Origin: Firmicutes bacterium UBA4916
GTDB lineage: Bacteria; Bacillota; Clostridia; Tissierellales; Tepidimicrobiaceae
Direction: 5' to 3'
Assembly: GCA_002398845.1 (NCBI GenBank)
Contig: DHBY01000062.1
Span: forward strand, 3,647-16,992
Length of the DNA stretch: 13,346 bases
Both the position numbers and the translations under genes were made by a program. Numbering within the stretch: position 1 is the stretch's first letter; each line of letters begins with the position of its first letter. Shown piece after piece: positions 6,149 through 12,992 of this stretch. The notes beneath the pieces are model-generated. The model saw only the letters and a program-made list of their open reading frames with translations. It searched no databases and had not been told where the DNA came from.

Positions 6149-7919
6149 AGTCAATTTCATATTTTTCTATTTTTCTATAAAGGGTATTCCTTCCAATTCC
6201 AAGGGCTTCTGCTGAATGAGTAATATTTCCCGAATACTTTCTTAGGACTTTAATTATATGATTTTTTTCTATATGTTCTAAGGATAGTTCTTCATATTTT
6301 AGTTCTTCAAACTCATTTTTATCCACTTTTAAGCTATTGGTTACCACTCTAAATGGCATATGCTCCATATTTATTATTAATTCTACGAAATTTTCTAATT
6401 CTCTTACATTGCCTGGCCATTCATAATTCATTAATTCCTGCATTTGTTCCTTTTCTATAGGGATTTCCCTTTTATTTAATCTTTTTGATATCTTTTTCAT
6501 AAAATAATCTATTAATAGAGGAATGTCTTCTTTTCTTTCCCGTAGAGGAGGAAGTTCTATAGGCAAAACATTGAGTCTATAAAATAGATCTTTTCTAAAA
6601 TTACCTTTTTTAACTTCTTCGTTCAAATCTCTATTACTAGCTGCTATTATCCTTACATCTACAACCTTCTGCTCTGTGCTGCCAACCCTTGATACAACGC
6701 CTTCTTCTATTACCCTCAATAGCCTAGTTTGCATATCATAAGGCATCTCTCCTATTTCATCTAAAAATATAGTACCTCCATCTGCAATCTCAAATTTCCC
6801 AGGTTGTCCTCCTTTTTTTGCACCAGTAAAAGCACCTTCTACATAGCCAAACAATTCTGATTCTATTAGATTTTTAGGTATAGCACCGCTATTAATAGCT
6901 ACAAAGGGTCCTTCGCATCTATTTCCATAATTGTGTATTGATTGGGCAAATACTTCTTTTCCAGTTCCTGATTCTCCAGTAATGAGTATTGTGGATTTAC
7001 TATCAGCTATCTTCTTTGCAAATCCTATTATTCTTTTAAACTTTTGGTTTTCCCCTATTATTTTATCAAAAGTATATATTGCTTGTCTTCCCATGATTTT
7101 GTTGGCAAGTTTTCTTTCTTTTTTAAGCTCATTAAATGTATAAACTATATCCATTACTTCTTTATTAGAATCAAATAGGGGATAAGCAGATAAATTAAAT
7201 TTTAACTTATTTGTTCTAGCATTTACAAAGACTTCTTCATCAACAAAGTTATGCTTAGATATAACTATATTTTTTACCGTTGCCCAGCCAGTAAAAAGTT
7301 TTGATACCTTTCTTTCTCTCATTTCATCAAAAGCATATCCAAACATATCCAATGCCTTTTTGTTGGCAATCTTTATATTGCCATCTAAATCCGAAACAAT
7401 TATTCCCATGGGTGATAAATTAGTAATACTGTTAATATACTCATAATGTTCATCATTAAAGATAAGTTCATCTTCAATTTTCACAAAATCACCTATTTTT
7501 ATATTTCCTTCTTTTATAACTTTTGTAAAGATAACCTCTTTAGATAAAGGACATATTTTTCCTTCTTTGACGAGATTGCATTCAGGAAAACAGGATTTAC
7601 CTATCTCTGAAATTTCTTGGATAGTTTCTCCTATTATTATCTTTGAACCTAATTTAAGCATATCCATATTAAGGTTTTTTACCCTTATATTTTCATGGAA
7701 CCTTCCAGTACAAAGGCCTTTAATGTTAGATAATAAAATTTTCTCCCTACCTTCCTCAGTAAACATAGAAACCTGCCTTTTGCCGCCTTTAGAATGTATA
7801 TCTCCTACTAAGCCTAAATCTTTTTCAAAATATCCTTCTTTAATTAATCGCTTGGGGCTTTCCTTATCATCTTGTAAATAGATGGCTACTACTTCCCCAA
7901 TTATGCTATGTTTATTCAT
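6108..7919 (-). CDS. Sigma-54 activator with N-terminal MOSC and PAS domains
   Basis: This 603-residue enhancer-binding protein has a rare layout. Residues 1-150 are a MOSC domain with C110, C114 and C123. Residues about 160-265 are a PAS domain (SPMGIIVSDLDGNIKIANKKA). Residues about 283-510 are the AAA+ domain with Walker A GESGTGKE (315-322), the sigma-54 contact loop GAFTGA (362-367), Walker B GGTIFLDEIGE (381-391) and WPGNVREL (501-508). Residues 562-587 are a Fis-type helix-turn-helix. MOSC domains are known from molybdenum-cofactor sulfurases and related enzymes and are taken to bind or handle pterin cofactor or sulfur, so this one may sense cofactor state. There is no receiver domain. 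It is translated from GAGGTG within the end of the MOSC gene four bases upstream. The likely target is the AOR gene. Confidence 0.93.
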   Translation of the reverse strand: MNKHSIIGEVVAIYLQDDKESPKRLIKEGYFEKDLGLVGDIHSKGGKRQVSMFTEEGREKILLSNIKGLCTGRFHENIRVKNLNMDMLKLGSKIIIGETIQEISEIGKSCFPECNLVKEGKICPLSKEVIFTKVIKEGNIKIGDFVKIEDELIFNDEHYEYINSITNLSPMGIIVSDLDGNIKIANKKALDMFGYAFDEMRERKVSKLFTGWATVKNIVISKHNFVDEEVFVNARTNKLKFNLSAYPLFDSNKEVMDIVYTFNELKKERKLANKIMGRQAIYTFDKIIGENQKFKRIIGFAKKIADSKSTILITGESGTGKEVFAQSIHNYGNRCEGPFVAINSGAIPKNLIESELFGYVEGAFTGAKKGGQPGKFEIADGGTIFLDEIGEMPYDMQTRLLRVIEEGVVSRVGSTEQKVVDVRIIAASNRDLNEEVKKGNFRKDLFYRLNVLPIELPPLRERKEDIPLLIDYFMKKISKRLNKREIPIEKEQMQELMNYEWPGNVRELENFVELIINMEHMPFRVVTNSLKVDKNEFEELKYEELSLEHIEKNHIIKVLRKYSGNITHSAEALGIGRNTLYRKIEKYEIDCSKFEQSSTTEQS

Positions 7920-7922
7920 ATA

Positions 7923-8363
7923 TTAAAGCACCTCAATAGTATCCCCCGATTTTACAGTTCCACCTTTTATTACTTTTGTGAATATACCTTCTTTAGGCAT
8001 AATACATTTTCCTACCTGCTTAGCAATAGCACATCCAGTATGACATTCTTTACCTATCTGGGTTACCTCTTGGATGGTTTCACCAATCCTTAACCTTGTA
8101 CCTATTGGAAGTTCATATAGTATTATACCTTCCGTCGTAATATTTTCCGCAAACATTCCATGTTCTAGCCCCTTTACCCCCAATTCTTCCATCTTTCTAA
8201 AACTTTCAATCCCAAGAAGGCTTACCTGTCTATGCCATTTACCTGCATGAGCATCCTTTTCTAATCCAAAATCTTCGATAAAAACGCCTTCCCCTATGGG
8301 TTTCTTGATTACGCCTTTCTTTTCCGATATATTTATATCTAAGACTTTACCAACCTTATCCAT
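7923..8363 (-). CDS. Stand-alone MOSC domain protein
   Basis: This 146-residue protein is a single MOSC domain: EDFGLEKDAHAGKWHRQVSLL (30-50), then IGETIQEVTQIGKECHTGC (83-101) and GIFTKVIKGGTVKSGD (116-131). Its cysteines C97, C101 and C110 have the same spacing (C-x3-C-x8-C) as in the MOSC half of the regulator next to it. Such small proteins are common in molybdopterin gene clusters of anaerobes and are thought to handle cofactor-bound sulfur; the exact reaction is unknown. A GGGGGAAGG ribosome site lies seven bases before the ATG at 8363. Earlier in-frame ATGs at 8366 and 8381 fit worse, the last overlapping the moaC stop with no ribosome site. Its position between moaC and the MOSC regulator implies shared expression. 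Confidence 0.88.
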   Translation of the reverse strand: MDKVGKVLDINISEKKGVIKKPIGEGVFIEDFGLEKDAHAGKWHRQVSLLGIESFRKMEELGVKGLEHGMFAENITTEGIILYELPIGTRLRIGETIQEVTQIGKECHTGCAIAKQVGKCIMPKEGIFTKVIKGGTVKSGDTIEVL

Positions 8364-8380
8364 CATAATACCTTCCCCCA

Positions 8381-8854
8381 TTAATTTTCTTTTCTAATAT
8401 ATTCTCCAGATTTGCCACCAGACTTTTTTATTAATTTAATATCTTCAATTACCATACCCTTATCTACTGCTTTGCACATATCATATATGGTCAATGCTGC
8501 TATTGAAACAGCTGTTAAAGCTTCCATTTCTACTCCAGTTTTCCCAACAGTTTTTACTTCTGATTCTATTTCTATGCTCTCCTCTAATACATTAAATCTA
8601 ATATCTGCTCCAGCTAAGAATATATTGTGACACATTGGTATTAAATCACTAGTCTTTTTAGCTCCCATTATTCCGCCAACCTGAGCTACTGAAAGAACAT
8701 CTCCTTTTTTTATTAGTCCTTCTTTTACCATATCTATAGTTTCTTTTTTCATTCGTATTTTTCCTCTAGCTATGGCAACTCTTTTTGTATCGTCTTTATC
8801 CCCTACTTCTACCATATGCGCCCTACCAGCTTCATTAAAATGTGTAAATTCCAT
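8381..8854 (-). CDS. moaC: Cyclic pyranopterin monophosphate synthase
   Basis: MoaC converts the MoaA product, 3',8-cyclo-7,8-dihydro-GTP, into cyclic pyranopterin monophosphate, the first stable pterin in molybdenum/tungsten cofactor synthesis. Family marks across its 157 residues are VAIARGKIRM (26-35), GAKKTSDLIPMCHNIFL (64-80), TGVEMEALTAVSIAALTIYDMCKAVDK (106-132), with the active-site Asp and Lys, and LIKKSGGKSG (141-150). It is full length and intact. The ATG is two bases after the moaA stop, so the two are surely co-transcribed, and its stop touches the start region of the MOSC gene. Confidence 0.97.
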   Translation of the reverse strand: MEFTHFNEAGRAHMVEVGDKDDTKRVAIARGKIRMKKETIDMVKEGLIKKGDVLSVAQVGGIMGAKKTSDLIPMCHNIFLAGADIRFNVLEESIEIESEVKTVGKTGVEMEALTAVSIAALTIYDMCKAVDKGMVIEDIKLIKKSGGKSGEYIRKEN

Positions 8855-8856
8855 GT

Positions 8857-9813
8857 TTAACCCCCTATTTGATTCATTTTCTTCTTAACATACTCTCCTG
8901 ATTCTAATTTGTGAGATTCTGGTTTTTTCATTATAGCATCTACTATTATTTCCTCTATATCTTCATCTTTTCTTAAAGCACTTTTTAAGTCTATTTCTTC
9001 ATTAGAATGGAGGCATAGCTTTAACTTGCCCTGGGCTGTAAGTCTAACCCTATTACAGTGTTCACAAAACTTACAAGATATTGGGTTTATTATGCCCACC
9101 TTACCCTTTCCATTAGGTAATTTATAGTAAACTGCTGGTGAAGATATATCTTTTGTTTCTGTTTTAATGAGTTCAGGTACCTTATCCAATACCAATTGGT
9201 TAGATACATAGTGTTTAGATTCTAAATCTATTGCTTCACCTATAGGCATCAATTCTATAAATCTAATATCTATTTCTTCTTTTTCCGTTAATCTAACAAA
9301 GTCCTCTATTTCATCTTCATTGAACCCACCAATTAAAACAGTATTTATCTTAATTGGGGTAAGACCTACCTTTTTTGCTTCCTTTATACCTTCTAGTACA
9401 CTTTTAAGTTTACCACCTCTTGTAATATAGTCATACTTTTCTGTCTTTAAAGTATCTAAGGATATATTTACCCTATTAAGACCTGCTGCCTTCAAATCAT
9501 GAGCATATTTTTTTAATAAAATGCCATTTGTAGTCATAGCTAAATCCTTTATTCCATCTAAAGCTGCAATTTTTTCGACAATAGAAACTATCCCATTTCG
9601 TACAAGAGGCTCTCCTCCAGTTAATCGGACTTTATTTACGCCTAAGTGTACAAAAGCCCCCACAACTTTTTCTATTTCCTCTATAGAAAGAACATCCCTA
9701 TGATTAACTTTAGATATGCCTTCTTCAGGCATACAATACTTACATCTTAGATTGCACAAATCCGTCACAGATATACGGAGATAATTGATATTTCTTCCAT
9801 AAGAATCCTTCAT
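8857..9813 (-). CDS. moaA: GTP 3',8-cyclase, radical SAM enzyme
   Basis: MoaA rearranges GTP to 3',8-cyclo-7,8-dihydro-GTP, opening the pterin cofactor pathway used by the AOR encoded downstream. The radical-SAM cluster is C20-x3-C24-x2-C27 in DLCNLRCKYC. GGEP (66-69) and the MTTNG strand are present. The second cluster that holds GTP is C250-x2-C253-x13-C267. The catalytic double glycine closes the protein (MNQIGG). The AGGAGG site lies nine bases before the ATG at 9813. The in-frame GTG at 9822 directly abuts that site, so I start at the ATG (318 residues). It is the first gene of the moaA-moaC-MOSC-regulator run, with its own extended -10 promoter. Confidence 0.97.
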   Translation of the reverse strand: MKDSYGRNINYLRISVTDLCNLRCKYCMPEEGISKVNHRDVLSIEEIEKVVGAFVHLGVNKVRLTGGEPLVRNGIVSIVEKIAALDGIKDLAMTTNGILLKKYAHDLKAAGLNRVNISLDTLKTEKYDYITRGGKLKSVLEGIKEAKKVGLTPIKINTVLIGGFNEDEIEDFVRLTEKEEIDIRFIELMPIGEAIDLESKHYVSNQLVLDKVPELIKTETKDISSPAVYYKLPNGKGKVGIINPISCKFCEHCNRVRLTAQGKLKLCLHSNEEIDLKSALRKDEDIEEIIVDAIMKKPESHKLESGEYVKKKMNQIGG

Positions 9814-9870
9814 CCCAATCACCCTCCTCTTTAGTTTGCAAAATCCATAATACTAACTATCAATAATATT

Positions 9871-9879
9871 ATTATATCA
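9871..9879 (-). promoter_or_regulatory. Extended -10 promoter element for the moaA operon
   Basis: The minus strand reads TGA-TATAAT, an extended -10 with a perfect hexamer. No good -35 is visible at the right distance, as is common for extended -10 promoters. Transcription would start near 9864, giving a leader of about 50 bases, too short for the known molybdenum-cofactor riboswitch. The AT-only palindrome AATAATATTATT just downstream could be an operator or chance. Confidence 0.55.
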
Positions 9880-9894
9880 TACCATATTAAGGCG

Positions 9895-9924
9895 AAGAGT
9901 TAGATTATTTAAAATCTAACTCTT
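9895..9924 (-). terminator. Hairpin directly after agrC, probable terminator
   Basis: Two perfect 12-base arms (9895-9906 and 9913-9924) lie two bases after the agrC stop codon. On the minus strand the stem is followed by CGCCTT rather than a run of Ts, so termination may be weak. It divides the agr locus from the moaA promoter. Confidence 0.55.
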
Positions 9925-9926
9925 TA

Positions 9927-11249
9927 CTATATATGCAGCATTATACTTAATATAAATTCTCCGTCATCATATTCATAATTCAATATTCCATTATATTTTT
10001 CCACTACTGATTTTATGCTTTTCATTCCAAAACCATGGTTTTCTTTATCCTTCTTTGTAGTTTTAAGTTTTCCTTCATCATCTATTGGATTGAATAATGT
10101 GGGGTTTGATATTTCTATAAATAGATAATCCTTATATGGATTTATTTTTACGTTTATATTTCTTCTATGTATATCCTCTATCTTTTCATTTACCTCTATA
10201 CCATTATCTAAGGCATTTCCCAAAATTGTGCATAAGTCCAATGGTTTAATATTTATACCTTCTGGAATATTTATTTTCATATTCATCTTTATGTTCTTCT
10301 TAGTTCCTTCTAATTTCTTCTGATTTAGTATAGCATCTACTACATCATTTCCAGTTTTAATCCATGTATAAGTTTCAGCTACTTCATCTTTTAAACCATC
10401 AATATACTCATTAGCTGATTCAAACTTTTCCTGCTTTAATAAGCTTTCCAAACAAATAATATGGTTCTTAAAGTCATGTTGAAACTTTCTAACCCCTTCA
10501 TATATACTTTCCTTTTCTTCCATTTCTTTTTGCAGCATTTCGTTTTTTATTTCTACTATCCTATAATTATTTCTTTCATTATATAAACTATTTAATTTTA
10601 TAAATATATAATATGTTATTATAACTATCAGCAATGAACCTAGGCTAATAGCTATTGTTAAATATTGAATATTTACATTTAACTCATCTAGAATTAAACT
10701 TATATTAAATATCACCAATAAGTTTAGTCCAGATATTAAATAGACTAACAATATCCAATACCAATAATCCCTAGGAATATCCGTTTCTCTTTCTGTATAA
10801 TTATTCTTTATCACTCTTAATATTACAAAAAACAATAGCTTAGAAATTTGGGAAAACAATACTCTGGCCCAAGTTTGATTTATTACAATTTTCTTAACAT
10901 CCCTACCAATAAAGCAACTTAAAATATTGGCTACTAGAATATCTGTAAATATTAAAAAGAAATAAAACATAGTAACAAAAAATATTTTCTCCCTAATATC
11001 ACCTTTGAATAGTCTATAAGCTATAAGTAACAAAATTATATATAATAGAATGGTTCGTATCGTTAAATGTATATTAATTTTTGTCAATATAAATGTAAAA
11101 ACTGATAACAATATAATAGATAGGCAATAATATTCTTTTTTTACTTTTATGTCCCTTTTTAGCATCGAATTCAAAAAATCGTAAAAAAGGAGAACTTCTA
11201 TTAAACACAGATTATATTCATATATGTTCCATAATATGGATTGAGGCAT
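9927..11249 (-). CDS. agrC: AgrC-like sensor histidine kinase, GHKL type
   Basis: This membrane sensor is expected to detect the cyclic peptide made from the agrD product and phosphorylate the AgrA-like regulator. Residues 1-220 hold about six hydrophobic helices with short loops (near 10-28, 40-57, 62-80, 88-112, 128-147, 163-220). A charged coiled region (222-255) follows, then the phospho-acceptor H258 in KFQHDFKNH, the N-box LGNALDNGIE (343-352) and the Gly-rich box NHGFGMKS (404-411). This is the short GHKL ATPase seen in AgrC and other peptide-pheromone kinases. The ATG follows the agrA stop by two bases, and its ribosome site AGGAGAGGA is inside the agrA tail. Its placement after agrA differs from the B-D-C-A order of staphylococci. 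Confidence 0.9.
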   Translation of the reverse strand: MPQSILWNIYEYNLCLIEVLLFYDFLNSMLKRDIKVKKEYYCLSIILLSVFTFILTKINIHLTIRTILLYIILLLIAYRLFKGDIREKIFFVTMFYFFLIFTDILVANILSCFIGRDVKKIVINQTWARVLFSQISKLLFFVILRVIKNNYTERETDIPRDYWYWILLVYLISGLNLLVIFNISLILDELNVNIQYLTIAISLGSLLIVIITYYIFIKLNSLYNERNNYRIVEIKNEMLQKEMEEKESIYEGVRKFQHDFKNHIICLESLLKQEKFESANEYIDGLKDEVAETYTWIKTGNDVVDAILNQKKLEGTKKNIKMNMKINIPEGINIKPLDLCTILGNALDNGIEVNEKIEDIHRRNINVKINPYKDYLFIEISNPTLFNPIDDEGKLKTTKKDKENHGFGMKSIKSVVEKYNGILNYEYDDGEFILSIMLHI

Positions 11250-11251
11250 TT

Positions 11252-11962
11252 TTATCCTCTCCTTGCTACTTTAATGAGGCTTTTCTTTATTTCTTCTATT
11301 TTATACCTGCTAACAGGCAACCTTTCACCATTGTCCAAAGTTATCTGTAAATTACCCGCACTCTTTATATAATTTTCATTTACCATGCAGCTTCTATGTA
11401 TTAAAACAAACCCCTTAGTTTTAAAAGTATCTTCAATATCCTTAAATCTTCTAATGGTAGTTTTATATGTTTTATCGAAAGTTTTAATGTATACAGTTCT
11501 ATCTATAAATTCAAAATAGAGTATTTCACTAATATATAGGGCTAAATCTCCATCTATGGTTTTAAATATATGCTTTTCGTCTATTAATTTTTCCAAAGAA
11601 CTGTTTAACGCCTCTTGTAGCTCTGTATCTATATGGCTTTTTCTAATAAACCTAAATGTATTATACTTAAAGGTTTTATATACCTTATCTTCCACAGAAG
11701 TTAGAAATATTAGTATGGTTTCCTCGTCCTTTCTTCTAATAACTTCAGCTACTTCTAGACCATCTATTTTGGGCATGTCTATATCTAAAAATATGATATC
11801 AAAAGGCTTGTCTTCTTTATCATAAGCCTTTAATAAGTCCATTCCATTTATAAACTTATAAATTTTAGATGATGCATTTTCTATTTTTAAAATTTCTTCT
11901 ATTTTGTTTTCAATATAATCTAAAAAATGTCTATCATCATCACAAATTCCGATATATAACAT
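11252..11962 (-). CDS. agrA: AgrA-like LytTR-family response regulator
   Basis: This cytoplasmic transcription factor should act downstream of the AgrC-like kinase. The receiver domain (1-120) has the acidic pocket D8-D9-D10, phospho-acceptor D60 in FLDIDMP, T88 and K108. The LytTR DNA-binding domain (about 130-232) carries the family pattern FVLIHRSCMVN (185-195) and ends in LPVSRYKIEEIK. AAGGA lies eight bases before the ATG at 11962. The in-frame ATG at 11971 begins inside that site, so the shorter form (236 residues) is chosen. It lies after the agrBD terminator, so it depends on read-through or a weak promoter in the 60-base gap. The repeats upstream of agrB are its likely targets. Confidence 0.9.
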   Translation of the reverse strand: MLYIGICDDDRHFLDYIENKIEEILKIENASSKIYKFINGMDLLKAYDKEDKPFDIIFLDIDMPKIDGLEVAEVIRRKDEETILIFLTSVEDKVYKTFKYNTFRFIRKSHIDTELQEALNSSLEKLIDEKHIFKTIDGDLALYISEILYFEFIDRTVYIKTFDKTYKTTIRRFKDIEDTFKTKGFVLIHRSCMVNENYIKSAGNLQITLDNGERLPVSRYKIEEIKKSLIKVARRG

Positions 11963-12023
11963 CAATCTCATCCTTTTTTAGATATCTTTAATTCTAGGTT
12001 ACCATAAATTGTATATGGAAACA

Positions 12024-12063
12024 ATACAAAAACCTCCTAAATTAATACTGGAGGTTTTTGTAT
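12024..12063. terminator. Bidirectional terminator after agrBD
   Basis: Perfect 14-base arms (12024-12037 and 12050-12063) with a 12-base loop each contain a CCTCC/GGAGG core flanked by As or Ts, so TTTTTGTATTG follows the core on the minus strand and a T-run also follows on the plus strand. It separates agrBD from agrAC and would let signal production and sensing be set at different levels. Confidence 0.75.
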
Positions 12064-12108
12064 ATAAAAGGATATTATAAATTCCAACACCTATATATCT
12101 ATATCTAT

Positions 12109-12237
12109 TTACTTCTTCTCTTGTTTCTTAGGCTCATATGACAAGAACATAGATTGTTTTCCTTCTGCCATTGTAGCCACCTTCTTTGATAATTTAGCAA
12201 TGCTCTCTAATGTTTTTATCCTTGCGTTTTTCATCAT
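12109..12237 (-). CDS. agrD: AgrD-like cyclic (lactone) autoinducer pro-peptide with Ser in the ring position
   Basis: This 42-residue pro-peptide should be cut and cyclised by the AgrB-like protease. An N-terminal amphipathic helix (about 5-25, IKTLESIAKLSKKVATMAEG) is followed by KQSMFLSYEPKKQEKK. The EPK after a short hydrophobic stretch is the usual AgrD processing mark. A five-residue ring would be S29-M-F-L-S33 (six if Y34 is included). The ring residue is Ser, not Cys, which predicts an ester (lactone) instead of a thiolactone, as known for Staphylococcus intermedius. The tail lacks the usual second Pro and Leu. The ATG overlaps the last 44 bases of agrB. GGAGG lies four bases before this ATG and seven before the next one (12234), so a 41-residue form is equally possible. 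Confidence 0.82.
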   Translation of the reverse strand: MMKNARIKTLESIAKLSKKVATMAEGKQSMFLSYEPKKQEKK

Positions 12238-12820
12238 TTTTCCTCCTTTCTAAAAATCTTTGCTTTAGTATTGAATATGCTATTGAAAATTCTGTTATGG
12301 CTAGCATAAACCATAGATCTATTAGTTCAACTCTTACTATGTAGCCTAAAATTGTAGCTATACTTAGAATTAATATTCTCCTTCTAGCTATTTTCTTATT
12401 TCTAATAATCTCCTCTTTAGTTTTTGGATTGTTCTTATTTTCAACTGGGGCAAATTCAAATATGATTATTACAGAAGAAATTAATGAAATGAGTCCAAAG
12501 ATTGGTTGATAAACAGCTAAGGTTACATTCCTTATAATTACTAAGATTATATAAAATAATATGGAATATATGTAACATTCATAATAATGTTTTGCATGGT
12601 ATCCCCCTGTGTAGGATTTTAAAAGAAAGTAAACTAATAAATATACTATTGCAGAAATAAATTCCCCTATAAAAAAACCTAAAATCAATATGCTGATAGA
12701 TGTGAGTAAAGTAGAAATAAGCAGTTCTAAACCATATATGTAAATATCTCTATCCTCTATATCTATTATCTTATTAGCTATCAAATAGAAACTTATATCC
12801 TGTGCAAGCTTATATAACAT
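12194..12820 (-). CDS. agrB: AgrB-like peptide-processing membrane protease
   Basis: AgrB proteins are membrane cysteine proteases that trim AgrD at its C-terminal side and form the cyclic product. The 208 residues show hydrophobic helices near 35-68, 84-120 and 148-185. The catalytic pair is H75 and C82 in TGGYHAKHYYECY, with the expected H-x6-C spacing and the GGYHA motif. The positively charged tail (about 190-205) is also usual. Translation starts from GGGGG six bases before the ATG. The end of the gene overlaps agrD and contains its ribosome site, so the two are translationally linked. The promoter upstream has direct repeats likely bound by the AgrA-like regulator. Confidence 0.92.
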   Translation of the reverse strand: MLYKLAQDISFYLIANKIIDIEDRDIYIYGLELLISTLLTSISILILGFFIGEFISAIVYLLVYFLLKSYTGGYHAKHYYECYIYSILFYIILVIIRNVTLAVYQPIFGLISLISSVIIIFEFAPVENKNNPKTKEEIIRNKKIARRRILILSIATILGYIVRVELIDLWFMLAITEFSIAYSILKQRFLERRKNDEKRKDKNIREHC

Positions 12821-12856
12821 ATGAATCCCCCATAAAATTTAACTTCATTTACTAAA

Positions 12857-12885
12857 AATATACCACATTTAACCTGCATTTTGTT
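12857..12885 (-). promoter_or_regulatory. Probable agrBD promoter with weak -35
   Basis: On the minus strand TATATT (12857-12862) is a fair -10. Seventeen bases upstream is AACAAA (12880-12885), a poor -35. A weak -35 with direct repeats ending seven bases above it is what an activator-dependent promoter looks like. The start would be near 12850, about 30 bases before agrB. Confidence 0.5.
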
Positions 12886-12891
12886 TAAAAT

Positions 12892-12925
12892 AGTATGAAT
12901 GGTAGGAAAAACAGTACGAATAGCA
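12892..12925. promoter_or_regulatory. Direct-repeat pair, likely LytTR (AgrA-type) binding sites
   Basis: On the minus strand TGCTATTCGTACT (12913-12925) and TACCATTCATACT (12892-12904) match at 10 of 13 positions and are 21 bases apart, two helical turns. LytTR regulators bind paired nine-base repeats with 12-13 bases between them, the same period. ACCATTCAT in the proximal copy fits the published AgrA-type pattern at all but one base. The distal copy touches the T-run of the upstream terminator. Confidence 0.6.
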
Positions 12926-12956
12926 AAAAGGCAAAGGTATTTTTATACCTCTGCCC
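12925..12956 (-). terminator. Rho-independent terminator after the small secreted protein gene
   Basis: Eleven-base arms (12930-12940 and 12945-12955) with one mismatch and a TTTT loop on the plus strand are followed by five Ts on the minus strand (12925-12929). It lies 37 bases after the stop of the upstream gene, so agrB needs its own promoter. Confidence 0.85.
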
Positions 12957-12992
12957 TAAAATACAATTATAAAAATGCTTATTATTTATATT

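Noticed and set aside
7567..8093. Plus-strand open frames opposite the MOSC regions
   Set aside because: They are antisense to conserved MOSC coding sequence with no start signals; they arise from the AT-rich codon bias.
9862..9873. AATAATATTATT palindrome downstream of the moaA -10 as an operator
   Set aside because: It contains only A and T in an AT-rich region, so such short palindromes are expected by chance.
9814..9926. Molybdenum-cofactor riboswitch upstream of moaA
   Set aside because: The leader from the likely start (about 9864) is only about 50 bases and has no multi-helix fold; the only strong stem there is the agrC terminator.
11972..12023. Promoter for agrA with TTGTTT and TAACCT boxes
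   Set aside because: The spacing of 17 is right but the -10 match is poor; read-through of the agrBD terminator explains expression equally well.
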